A stretch of DNA of 64,000 bases from positions 1 through 64,000 of the forward strand of contig JAMPIV010019100.1 of NCBI GenBank assembly GCA_024509875.1. Direction: 5' to 3'. The translations under genes and the position numbers were made by a program. Below the pieces are notes generated by a model. It searched no databases, had not been told where the DNA came from, and was given only the letters and a program-made list of their open reading frames with translations. Source of the DNA: Oreohelix idahoensis (lineage: Eukaryota > Mollusca > Gastropoda > Stylommatophora > Oreohelicidae). Shown here one piece after another: positions 54,525-64,000 of this stretch. The stretch's first letter is position 1; each line of letters starts with the position of its first letter.

Positions 54525-55608
54525 TCATGGCACTCACACAGCATACCATGTCAACAAACGCACTAAGTCGTGTCGGTATGTAAGTCTACCTATCTATCAA
54601 ATGAAATGCATAATAAGCAATCAAAGACAGAACTCTGTACATATGAGGCAGACAAGTTAAAATATAAACGGTGACTGTGACAATATGTCAAAATAGTTAT
54701 TAATATTTGTATGTATGCAATGTCATGTGGTGAATGACAATGTTAATGAGATGTCATATAAAGATATATTAATTAATATCTACACATATGAAGGATATAG
54801 GTTATACTAAGTGTAAGCACCAATGTAATTCAATTCGCATAATGATACACTAATGAATCAATGTCATACCATTAGGGTTATTAAAACTGGTCGTGTTAGA
54901 CCATACACAGTTCTTCCTGTAGAAGTATTTAAAAGAATTAAAGTTTCAGTGAGTCACTAGTTCGCACATCATTGTTATTGATCCTTAGTTAAGTATATAT
55001 GGCGGAAAGAAATAGTTCATTGAAGAAAAACCATTTTCCATCTATGTCGGTTGTCGATGTTTGTCTTCCATGCAATAGCATATACAGCACCGATACTATT
55101 GCTCATTCTGTACTTGAGATATTTATAAGTATATGTTGAAATATAATTTCTTGGTTATGTCCCTTTTTGAACTTTGTAGTCAGTAATTTTAGTTACTTCC
55201 CTTTTTACTCAACGTTTGAGATAGTTAATTAGTGCAAAACGTTTTTGGAAATTGCAGCAAAGTATCTGGATTGTACCGACTTGGATTGTCATACTGCCAA
55301 AAGTCATTGTACAACGTGTATGAAGTAGCGAAGTATTGTTCTTGAGCAATTGCATTAGACATTATATGACGAACGCTTGAATATACATCTTGATTTAGGA
55401 TGAACAGCAATTCATCGTCATCATGTTGCTGGCATAGGGTCTTTAGTTTTTTTCAACCGGTATAAGTGCATGACGAAGCAATATGGCTGTAATATCTGAA
55501 GTATGCACCATATGAGTTAAAAGAAGGCATGTGCCTTAGTTCATGATGCTACCTTTTTGCGAAATAATTCCTGACTTGTCCCAAAGGAAGTAGTGTTATT
55601 ATTGAGCA
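54525..55608 (-). other. Element C 3' untranslated part, proximal piece
   Basis: About 1.1 kb between C's RNase H end and the B insertion. No gene seen. Together with 44,724-45,047 it makes C's 3' untranslated region about 1.4 kb, longer than A's ~0.5 kb. Confidence 0.6.
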
Positions 55609-58187
55609 TCAAAGTTGGATTGAAGCAGCATTTGCGGAGACAACTGACGATAGCGGATGCTTCACGCATCTGGATAGAACATCGGCCATCACGTTCACCT
55701 TTCCTGCGATGGGTTTAATCTGGTAATTATAAGGTTGAAGGGCCAGTGAGGCACGCGCTGCTTTAGCATTCTTGAATTTCGCTGTTTTCAGGTAAGAAAG
55801 TGCTCTTTGGTCCGTCTCGAGTGTGAAACTTGCACCAAGCAGGTAGCGCTGCAGTTTAGAGAAGCAGAACACAAGAGCCAGTAGCTCTCTCTCAATGACC
55901 GGGTAACGCTGCTCCGTCGGCGTTAGCTTCCTGCTAACATAAAGTGTTGGATGCAAACAGCCCTTCCATTCTTGCAACAGCGAACCTCCAATGGACGTTT
56001 TTGAAGCGTCGACTCTAAGAGTAAAATGTTTATAAGGATCAGGCAATCTTAATATAGGCAACTTGGAAAACAGACATTTTAATCTATTTAAAGCTACATG
56101 AACCTCTCGACTTCAAACAAACCTATTTGGTGACTCTTTCTTCACCAGTGATGACAACACGGACGTATACTCTGCAAAATTAGGGATAAACTTGCGATAA
56201 AAGTTTAGGAGCCCCAGAATACTTCTAACCTGTTTTTTTGGTCTTAGGTATATCAAGGTTTAGAATCCTAGAGATAGTAGTATCCTCTGTTTTCAAAAAA
56301 CCTCCTCCTGCTTTATAACCTAAAAATGAAATCTCCTGAAATCCAATTTTAGTCTTAGATGGACGTGCAGATAAATTATGACGACGTAGAGTGGTAAGTA
56401 AGGATTGAATACCCTCCAAATGTTCATCCCATGATTGATGAAACAGACAAATGTCGTCAATGTAAGTAATTAGGTGGTCTCTGTCAGAGAAGAGTCGTCT
56501 CATCATGCGAACGAAGGTCACAGGTGCGTTTACTAGACCAAAAGACATATAATTGAATTGAAAGAGTCCTAATGGAGTTGCGAACGCAGTATAAGGCTTG
56601 GATCGTTCCGTTAATAGCACCTGGAAATAGCCTTTAGATAGATCAAATTTTGAAAAAAACGTAGCAGAAGCTAGTCTATCTAATAAAGATTCCAACACGG
56701 GAAGTGGTTCCGCGTCGTGGATGGTGACCGAATTTAGACGTCTAAAATCTATGCATATACGTATAGATTTGTCTTTTTTTTTTTTTTCCTGATCAAAACC
56801 ATCGGAAAACTATAAGGGGAATGAGATGGAGAAATGACATTTAATTTCACCATCTGTTCTAGTTCCTCTTTAACCTGACATTGTAAATGAATCGGTATAG
56901 GATAAGGTTTCAACTTAATCGGTTGAAAGTCTGTCACAATGATATCATGTTCGATGATATCAGTGTGTCCTGGGACATCAGTAAGGACATCAGCAAAAGA
57001 ACGTAAGATTGAAGTAACCTGTTCTTTCTGGAAAGAAGATAGAGTTGGCGATATATCAACATCTTTCCAACTTTCAGTAGCTAAGTAGTGAAGACTAGGT
57101 AACACTAATAGTGAGTCATTTCCATCAGACAAATCAGAATTTTCCTCTTGTATGACAGCCAAAGAAGAATGACGACAGACAGATTGATCAAGAGCTTATA
57201 GGACTGGTCTTAGATATGATGGACGTGTATGAAACTGCTGTAACATATTGATATGAAAAGTTTTCTCTTTTCCCTCTACTGAGACAATATAATCAACATC
57301 AGACAGTTTCTCCACAATCCTATAAGGTCCTCTCCATGAGACTAATAATTTGTTATCTCTCCTGGGTAATAGTACGTAAGCTTCATCACCAGGCCAAAGT
57401 TGGCGTAATTTGCGGTTTTGGTTAATAAATAACCTCGCCCTAAGCTTTGCCTTTTCAGATGAACCTACTGCTATTTGGCATGCGTCTATTATTTTTTTCC
57501 TCAAATTGACCACATACTGATATGAGGTTTGAACCTCCTTGTTCATTTCAGCACCAAGTTGTTTTAATATAGACATTGGGCCTCGTGGTCTGGCGCCAAA
57601 AACCAATTCGAATGGACTAAAGCCTGTATGTTAATTTTTTATCTCTCGATACGCAAATAACATAGCTGGCAGGACTCTGTCCCAATTTTGAGGATATTTA
57701 ATTGTAACTTTATGTAGCATTTGTTTTAAGGATCTGTTGAGGACTTCTATTTTCCCGTTAGATTGAGGATGGTATATTGAACTAAGGGATCTTTGAATCC
57801 CAAACATATCCATAACCTGTTTCATAGCATCTGAAACTGAGTTCCTCTATCAGACAGGAGGTTTTCAGGAAAACCTATTCTACTAAAAATCAAGAATAAT
57901 GCATCAGCAATATCTACCGTGGTGATGGTTTTTAAAGGAATAGCTTCTGGCCAGCGTGTGCACATATCTATGCAGGTCAACACATATTGATGACCTCTGG
58001 CTGATGTTACCTTTAACGGGCCAATAATGTCAATGGCCATCTTTGCAAAGGGACGCAAAGAAATATCAGATGCTTGAATGGGCGCATCATGTTTTGGTTT
58101 TCTGGTTGCTACACTTTGGCAGATGGTACATGTACGACAAAATAATTTGACGTCTTTCGTAATTCCGGGCCAAAAAAAATATGACAA
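55609..58187 (-). pseudogene. Integrase, RT and RNase H of element C, broken
   Basis: Integrase text (58,187-57,822) has FFWPGITKDVK, a CxxC pair and AIDIIGP. A frameshift falls just after SDRGTQ. NGKIEVLNRSL (57,760) keeps the catalytic Glu. A TAA interrupts ahead of the FSPFELVFGARPRGP part, whose GPY/F module is SWRGPYRIVEKL. Another stop precedes the linker (57,162). A frameshift in a long A run (~56,765) precedes RT, which keeps TYIDDICLF (YIDD). A further frameshift lies near 56,230. RNase H (56,061-55,609) keeps LRVDASKTS, ERELLAL and ETDQRALS. Order PR-INT-RT-RH. Clearly inactive as read, although the catalytic residues survive. Confidence 0.87.
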
Positions 58188-59150
58188 AACTCTTTGTTTT
58201 GTTCTAGCAACACCTAAATGTCCTGCACATTCAATGTCATGTGCATGTCGTAAAATGAATGGTCAAAAACAAGCTGGTACCATAATCTGTTTCTTTAAGG
58301 AATTAGCAAATTGATAGTTTCTTACTAAAATACCATTTTTGATAGTATACCAGTGTTTTGCACAGTCATCTACCACTACATCATTCAAATGAGCAATATG
58401 AAAATATTTTTTTAAGGAAGTATCATCCTTCTGTCTTTGTATAAAGGTTTCCTTATCAATGAGCTCCATCTGAAATAAATTGTCATCATCAGTATCCACA
58501 TCATTCATTACCTTAATATCATCATTATTTTCCTGTTGATAATGAATTATATCATTATTATTATTTTCCTTTTCTTCTTCATCTTCTGAAGTGGTATCTT
58601 CAGTTATATCTTCAGGTAACACATCAATGACTGGTTTGTGATGATCATTGTCCATGCGAGACTGAGCTCTAGTAGTCACAGCATTTGAACATAATAAATG
58701 TTGTCTTTCCCATATTTCAATATCTTCCTGTGTACATTCATGCAATTTAGGTATGTTTCCCATAATAATTCCAGCAATTGGATTGTCCAAGAGGCATACC
58801 AGTGTTCGTCCTGTAAAATAAGGTGTGTCCAAAAACACCTCTGCTGTGGGGTAATATTCCACAGTACCTCCAAAAGTTATACATTTCACTTGTTTTCCTG
58901 TATAATCCACCTTATCAACCAAGGCCTTGCGCACACCAATGGTGGTTGCACCAGTATCTCTGAGTAAAGATACTAGCTGATTATTGACAAAACCTCTATT
59001 CAAGATCAATGAACCAGTACTTTCAAAAGATGACATGACTGGAAGAGGATGTCCGCATAATAGTCTTGGCACTCCTTGAGGCTGAAATAAAGAATTGCAA
59101 TTAGTGCAGTTATCACTATTTGCTAAGTCTACACTGCATGAATTTGCATG
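58188..59150 (-). pseudogene. Cys/His motif, protease and integrase N-terminus of element C
   Basis: Opens with CTNC-x13-CGHP, the same spacing as in element A. Then protease with DTG (LRDTGATT), an acidic Asp/Glu/Asn-rich linker (~58,500-58,620), and the lead-in to integrase. A TGA at about 58,261 interrupts just before the HHCC finger (RHAHDIECAGH). It is in the same frame as the integrase text at 58,187. Relative to gag the frame is shifted near 59,150. Confidence 0.8.
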
Positions 59151-59152
59151 TG

Positions 59153-60431
59153 CTACAATATCATTATGGTTCTGATCATTATCATGAACAATGGCATTGG
59201 TACGTTCAGTAGGTTTCTTGATTGCCTGGAAGTATTGTTATGATAAGATCTTTTATTTGCATTTTGATCATTTCCTCTATAAAATGATTTCTGACCTCTA
59301 TTTGATTTTGAGTTATATTCTCTTCTATTTTGCCAGTTATTGGACTTAAATGAGGTTTGTGGATAAAAGTTATCCTCCTGATATGAATTCCAATGTCTTT
59401 GAGGTTGGTATTTATTAAAATTGTATCTACCTCTATTTTGACTGTAATTATGTGATGGTTTAAATCTTTGATTCCTATCCATACTGTTTGATCTATACCT
59501 AGGTGCATTGTCTTGGAATGACCTGGCCGATGCAGCTGGTAATGAGTCCCTAACATTGTTTTTGCTCAATACTCTATTAGGATGTGCAACTTGATATTGA
59601 CGTCCTAGGGTTTGTAGTTTAGTTAGATTCTCTGGTTTTCTTTCCTGCAGGAATGCAAGAAAATCAGTATTAATAGATGACAAAACCTTGTCCCTTAAAA
59701 TTAAATCTGACAATCCCTCAAAAGTTTTTTCAGTTTTGGATAATTCAATCCATCTAGAAAAATTTAATTTAACAGCTGAAATAAATTCAGTGAAATCTTT
59801 TCCAGAATCAGGGTACAAGGACCGGAATCTCTGCCGATAACCCTCATCATCCAATTGGTACCGCTGAAGCAAAACAAGTTTGACAGCATCATAATCCTTT
59901 CTAGTTTGCTCATCTAAAGTAGAGACTACTGTTAATGGTTCACCCACCAATAAATTCATAAGTCTAACAGACCAGGTAGATTTGTCAATCTTAAACCCTT
60001 CACAATAAGTCTCATATCTATTTAGGAAGCATGAGATGTCGTCTATGGATTGATTAAATTTAGGCAAATTAATCCTAATGGCGATAGTATGATCTTTATT
60101 TTTATCTTCAACTACCCCAGGATGCAACAGTGGTTGTTGTAATTTTAGTTTTTCCAGTTCAATCTCAGCTAATCTTATATTGAGATTTACTCTCTTCTTG
60201 AGCTTGTTGCAATTTTAAGCTTTCAAGAGCCAACTCTTCTGATCTCCTTTTTTCCGCCAATTCACTTTCTTTTTCTTGTTTGTGAAGTTCCTCTTGTCTC
60301 CTTTTTTCAGCCAATTCTTCTTTGCGAAGTTCTTCTTGTCTGTTTACTTCTTTATCAATATAAGCTTGCAAGGCTGGACCTTCCAAATTAAGTTCCTTCC
60401 CAATCTTCAATAAATCCTTTAATGAAGTCAT
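59153..60431 (-). pseudogene. Gag of element C, frameshifted
   Basis: ATG 60,431 starts MTSLKDLLKIGKELNL. A charged coiled coil rich in ELAEKRRQEEL follows, then a frameshift at about 60,165-60,180. The second frame (60,127-59,153) has the SCAN-like capsid region (FRSLYPDSGKDFTEF, WIELSKTEKTFEGL, ERKPENL) and an Asn/Arg/Tyr/Gln-rich tail. No CCHC zinc knuckle. Confidence 0.82.
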
Positions 60432-61505
60432 GGTTGCTTATTCTTGTGTTTATCAATAATACACAATATTTTAACTTTTATGTATATGAATATGTCAGCT
60501 ATATTCAATATTCACTCCACCAATCTCAGATCAATTTATAATTGCAATAGTAGATGTATTCAGATAACCAATATGGAGTAATGAAAAAAATAGAAACTAC
60601 AACAGTAAGAACAGCAAGACAGGGTTCGAGCAACTAAAGGAAATACAAATGGAAAACAAAGGAAATAACTATAATCTATATATGAATTAATTTAAACTAA
60701 TGCTCTAGTACAACTAGACAAGACGAGACGCATATCACAACAATTATGACATCTATGAAATGAAAGATAGTCAGAGGAGAATAGACAATGTTACAAACAA
60801 TAATGCAACAAACTAAATAAAATATAACAATGACAGTACTTATGAGAACAAACAATAGGTAAACATGACTACACAGCTAACAAAAATGGATCTGTTAAAT
60901 TCAATAGAGGCAAACTTTTATACAACCAGCAGAATATGCTGGGTCCTCTATCTGAATCACACAGATACTGCCCTACAGAACGCTTGATTTGCTCATTCGA
61001 CCTAGCTTTCGCGGTATTGAATAACACAAATCAAGTCCCTCCATCCAGCCCGATAGTTACAAAACCAAAAACACGTAATGAAAACACATATGGTGAAGTC
61101 AGATATCAGGCAAACAGATTGTATTCACAGCCAAGCTGTATGTAACAATAAACAGACTTATCTGTTGCCAAGAAAACAATCCCTCTTGAGACTTCGACAA
61201 GCAAGGGATGTAGTGATGATAGTAGCCTAGTTTCTGGTTAGGCTTCGAATAGCTTCATGCTGACAATGAAGGACATCGATATGGTCCATGATTTTTGACA
61301 GAATACTTGATTCTTTGATGAAGATAGTCAGTTCCTATGACTTCTGTGTAATAATGGGTCACTTTTATAACTTAGTGACAACTTGAGGCACATTCATATT
61401 GATGGAAATCCCTTCTATTCATAAAAAATTTTGGCAGACGATGCGTGCCGCCATTTTGAAAAAATAGTCCTCGACTCGTTAGGCGCTCTTCGGCTTGTAA
61501 GGCAT
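60432..61505 (-). other. Untranslated leader of element C
   Basis: About 1.1 kb between the primer-binding site and gag, similar in length to the leaders of A and B. No credible gene. Confidence 0.6.
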
Positions 61506-61523
61506 CCAATGGCTTGGCCCCCA
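61506..61523 (-). other. Primer-binding site of element C (candidate)
   Basis: On the element strand TGGGGGCCAAGCCATTGG begins four bases after the LTR end. It starts TGG; tRNA not identified. Confidence 0.5.
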
Positions 61524-61527
61524 GAGA

Positions 61528-62203
61528 TGGTGCGGGGATAAATTTAAGAATATTTATTAATTCAGGACGTCCTGTGGTAAGAGTGCATTAGACTAAAGGC
61601 TTGACACTCCCTATTACAGTGGCCTGCTGAATACCCTCCAGGGTTCTCCTTGCATATTCCATTTGAGGAATTATATTATATATTTAAGATATGGCCAGTC
61701 ACACACAATCTCCCTGGCCCGCACCACAGGTACTCAGTAACAAGGCCTAACTTCTTGGCACGATTCACATATATTTAATAACACAGTACTCCACATTGAG
61801 TATGGTATGACATCATAGCTTTTACTAGCACATGTCTCTACTGTCCTTGATTCTGATACTCTCAGTTTTAATGGAACAGTCAACTTACGTGCCCAAGAAT
61901 TCCATACACACTGCTAAGACTAATCTGACATTATACAGTTAATGAATGCATAAGGCAGTGATGGTAATCGATCTTGCAGGTGCAATATAAAGATGCCCAA
62001 AGGCAATTAACACAATCTAGAATTAGGTCCTACTGGACACATTCCCTGCATACTGGTCAAACGACACAAGCAGACTGCCGGTTAGAGACGCTAGCTTGTC
62101 CCAAATCAAAACTCACGTCTGCTGTCAATTCAGAGCAGGAGTCAAGACGTCACTTCCTGCAACCACGGGATACCGTGTGTAAACAATATATATCAGGAAG
62201 TGA
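61528..62203 (-). repeat. 5' LTR of element C
   Basis: 676 bp, direct repeat of 44,035-44,723 lacking 13 bp. Ends GGAAGTGA, after which the flanking LINE scrap begins. Confidence 0.88.
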
Positions 62204-62219
62204 AAAGTACCGTCAGTCT

Positions 62220-62620
62220 TTTTTTTTATGCTAAAAACAAAAGCCTTTTCCCAGCTGTAGTCTGAGAAGTGTTAATCTTATTAGGTAGTCAAATGGGGGG
62301 TTTCTCAACTCAATCCCTATAAAATCTGGTCCCACATGCCCGGCGGATTGTTGGAGTCTTGAACATCTTATATGCATGTCTTCCTTCACCATTTTTTAGG
62401 CACAATTCTGCTTTCCATTCATCCTGTTTCTTTAAATTACGATTAAGCTCTTAAATCTCCACATTTACTCAAGATTTAGAAAACTAAGGATTTTTAAAGG
62501 GGATCAAACCTTTCTTGGCTTTCTTTATCGGAACATTTTCTTCTATGCCAACAATGAAGTGGGTATCCAAGTAAATTAAGAGAGCTGGTGAACAGAAGCC
62601 TCATTGGAAATATGGGTTGG
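62220..62620 (-). pseudogene. LINE C-terminal fragment (Jockey/I-like)
   Basis: Minus-strand text includes HVGIEENVPIKKAKKG (~62,540), corresponding to the HVGIEGNEQADKEAKK block at 36.7 kb. Then QDEWKAELCLKNGEGRHAYK (~62,400), matching WKAEWDKNLKGRHADK there. Several frames and stops. Ends at the LTR of element C, which probably inserted into or next to it. Confidence 0.6.
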
Positions 62621-63350
62621 GGGGGGGGTGGGCTTATGTAGAAAACAAAGAAATATCTCCCCTGGACTGCTATATCAGGTCTACTACATTCTCGTAAGTT
62701 TCTAAGTGCTTTAAAAAAGCCAAGTTAAGACGTCTAAAAAAGCTGAGAGTGAACTAGACAATTTACAGGATCAATGGAAACTTCTATCAAAAGAACTAGT
62801 CACCTAAACCGGGCACAATATTATCCGGCACGAAAGTTAAAAATGTAAGTTATACAGTATTTTGTTGTCGCTTAAAATCAAAATGCGTGTAGGTGTGTAT
62901 TAGAGAAATGCGTAGAAGGAGCATATCGTCTCTTGTGGCATGAACTATTAATAATGTCGTTTTTATTGTGTACGATATATGTGTCACAATTTCGGCTGGT
63001 CAAAATTTCAAAGTAATGCTACCATTGTTCTAATTAGTAAAATAGCATTTTCGGTAGTTTCAATGAGTTGAGGAACTTTCAAGGAAATCTAGCCTGCCGG
63101 CTATTTATAATGAATTAATTGGATTTGTAGAACACAACAGTGCCAGGCAGCTGATTATGTATTTGGAGACTGATATTACTATTGCAATTTTTAGTTCCTG
63201 AAGATCGTGCGAATGTTCGGAAAAATCGTTTTTTAGCTCTTGAACTGACGGTATCACTTTGCAACAATCCATCAGAAATGAAATAGATTTGTTATACTAT
63301 TTAAATCCTATTATGCCTGACGAACCACAGATGAAAAGAACGACAATTTT
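62621..63350. other. No gene seen
   Basis: AT-rich sequence with a G run (about 62,619-62,629) and no credible reading frame. Confidence 0.5.
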
Positions 63351-63379
63351 CATTTCTGATGAATCGCAGAATCGTGGGA

Positions 63380-63990
63380 ACATCGATAATGTTTAGTGGA
63401 AACATTGATAACGCACTGTGAGAACTGATAGAGAAAATGTGGTGTAGTGAGAACATTCATAAACAGTAGTGGGGACATTGATAAAGTGGAGTGAGAACAT
63501 TTATAAAGTGTAGTGGGAACAATGGTAAAAAGTAGTGAGAGCACTGATTAAGTTTAGTGATATCATTTATGAAGTTCAGTAAGAACATCGATAAATTGCA
63601 GTGAAAACAGTGAAAGAGAAAATATAGTGTAGTAAAAACATTGATAAGGTGTAGTGAGATTATTAAAAACGTATAGTAGGAACATTTTAAAAGTGTAGTG
63701 AGAGCATTGATAAAGCTGTACGAGAACATCGATAAAGTTATGTGAGAACAGTGATAAAGTTTAGTGAGGACAGTGACAGGAAAAAATGTGTAGTGGGAAC
63801 ATTTATAAACTATAGTGGGAACATTGATAAAGTGTAGTGAGAACAGTGACAGAAAATATGTGGTGTAGTAGGATCGTTGATAAAATTTAGTGAGAACGGT
63901 GACAGAGAAAATAGCATATATAAAAGCAGTGGTAGTCAGCGAAGCTGTGGCGTGTGAGAACATCGATAGAGAAAATAAAGTGTAGTTAGA
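63380..63990. repeat. Irregular ~27-30-bp minisatellite
   Basis: Repeated GTAGTGAGAACATTGATAAA-type units with variable spacing and many changes, running to the window end or close to it. Any open frame here is an artefact of the repeat. Confidence 0.85.
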
Positions 63991-64000
63991 AAACTGATAT

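Larger units (their letters stand above)
44035..62203 (-). mobile_element. LTR retrotransposon C (Gmr1-like), decayed, interrupted by B
   Basis: Direct repeats at 44,035-44,723 and 61,528-62,203 flank a minus-strand gag-pol (60,431 to 55,609). Element B (45,053-54,519) lies inside C's 3' untranslated region. Without B and its duplicated 5 bp, C is about 8.7 kb. The LTRs differ by one 13-bp indel and roughly seven single-base changes. Gag-pol has at least three in-frame stops and several frameshifts. Pol order is PR-INT-RT-RH. No clear target duplication was found outside the LTRs. Confidence 0.88.

Noticed and set aside
63350..63963. Overlapping Ser/Thr/Leu-rich frames
   Set aside because: Translation of an irregular minisatellite on the non-coding strand.
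63350..64000. CRISPR-like spaced repeat
   Set aside because: Units vary in length and sequence and there are no unique spacers. It is an ordinary eukaryotic minisatellite.

Overview
This looks like animal, probably invertebrate (mollusc or other lophotrochozoan), nuclear DNA. It is AT-rich, with GT..AG introns, minisatellites and dense transposons of families common in marine invertebrates. The species assignment is inference. There are no bacterial operons, rRNA genes or CRISPR arrays. Most of the 64 kb is mobile DNA, much of it nested.

Layout. 0-1.5 kb: a decayed minus-strand RTE-like LINE (RT and C-terminus). 1.5-10.9 kb: LTR retrotransposon A, with near-identical LTRs and an open 1,636-codon gag-pol. 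10.9-14.2 kb: two decayed plus-strand LINEs. 14.2-16.0 kb: a minus-strand LINE of the same family as the first, split by a 689-bp TTAA-flanked MITE. 17.0-20.5 kb: two exons of a host-type PRDM9-like gene (end of a PR/SET domain, a single C2H2 finger, a linker and a four-finger array). Their intron carries minisatellites and a solo LTR. 20.6-21.2 kb: a 36-bp minisatellite on the 3' end of another LINE. 21.8-32.6 kb: a Tc1-like transposon interrupted by the 9.3-kb LTR element D (TSD GTTGG). 32.6-34.9 kb: a 5'-truncated RTE-like LINE with an open RT. 36.5-37.1 kb: a LINE RNase H fragment. 39.0-41.1 kb: an intact single-exon 563-aa protein inside a 2.2-kb unit ending in CACTGAC inverted repeats, probably a DNA transposon of a family I cannot name. 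44.0-62.2 kb: decayed LTR element C with the younger element B inserted in its 3' region (TSD GTCAG). 62.2-62.6 kb: another LINE C-terminal fragment. 63.4-64 kb: an irregular minisatellite.

The four LTR retrotransposons share a theme. All are Ty3/gypsy-type by RT and by an integrase with a GPY/F module, but in all four integrase lies before reverse transcriptase, the Gmr1-like arrangement. A and B are the same family, C is a relative and D is a more distant lineage. A, B and C lack a CCHC zinc knuckle and instead carry a Cys/His motif that looks like half a RING finger. D has a standard knuckle.

The most interesting items are the PRDM9-like gene with its homogenised finger array, the CACTGAC-flanked 563-aa gene, the Gmr1-like elements with the unusual Cys/His motif, and the clean nested insertions that give a relative chronology.
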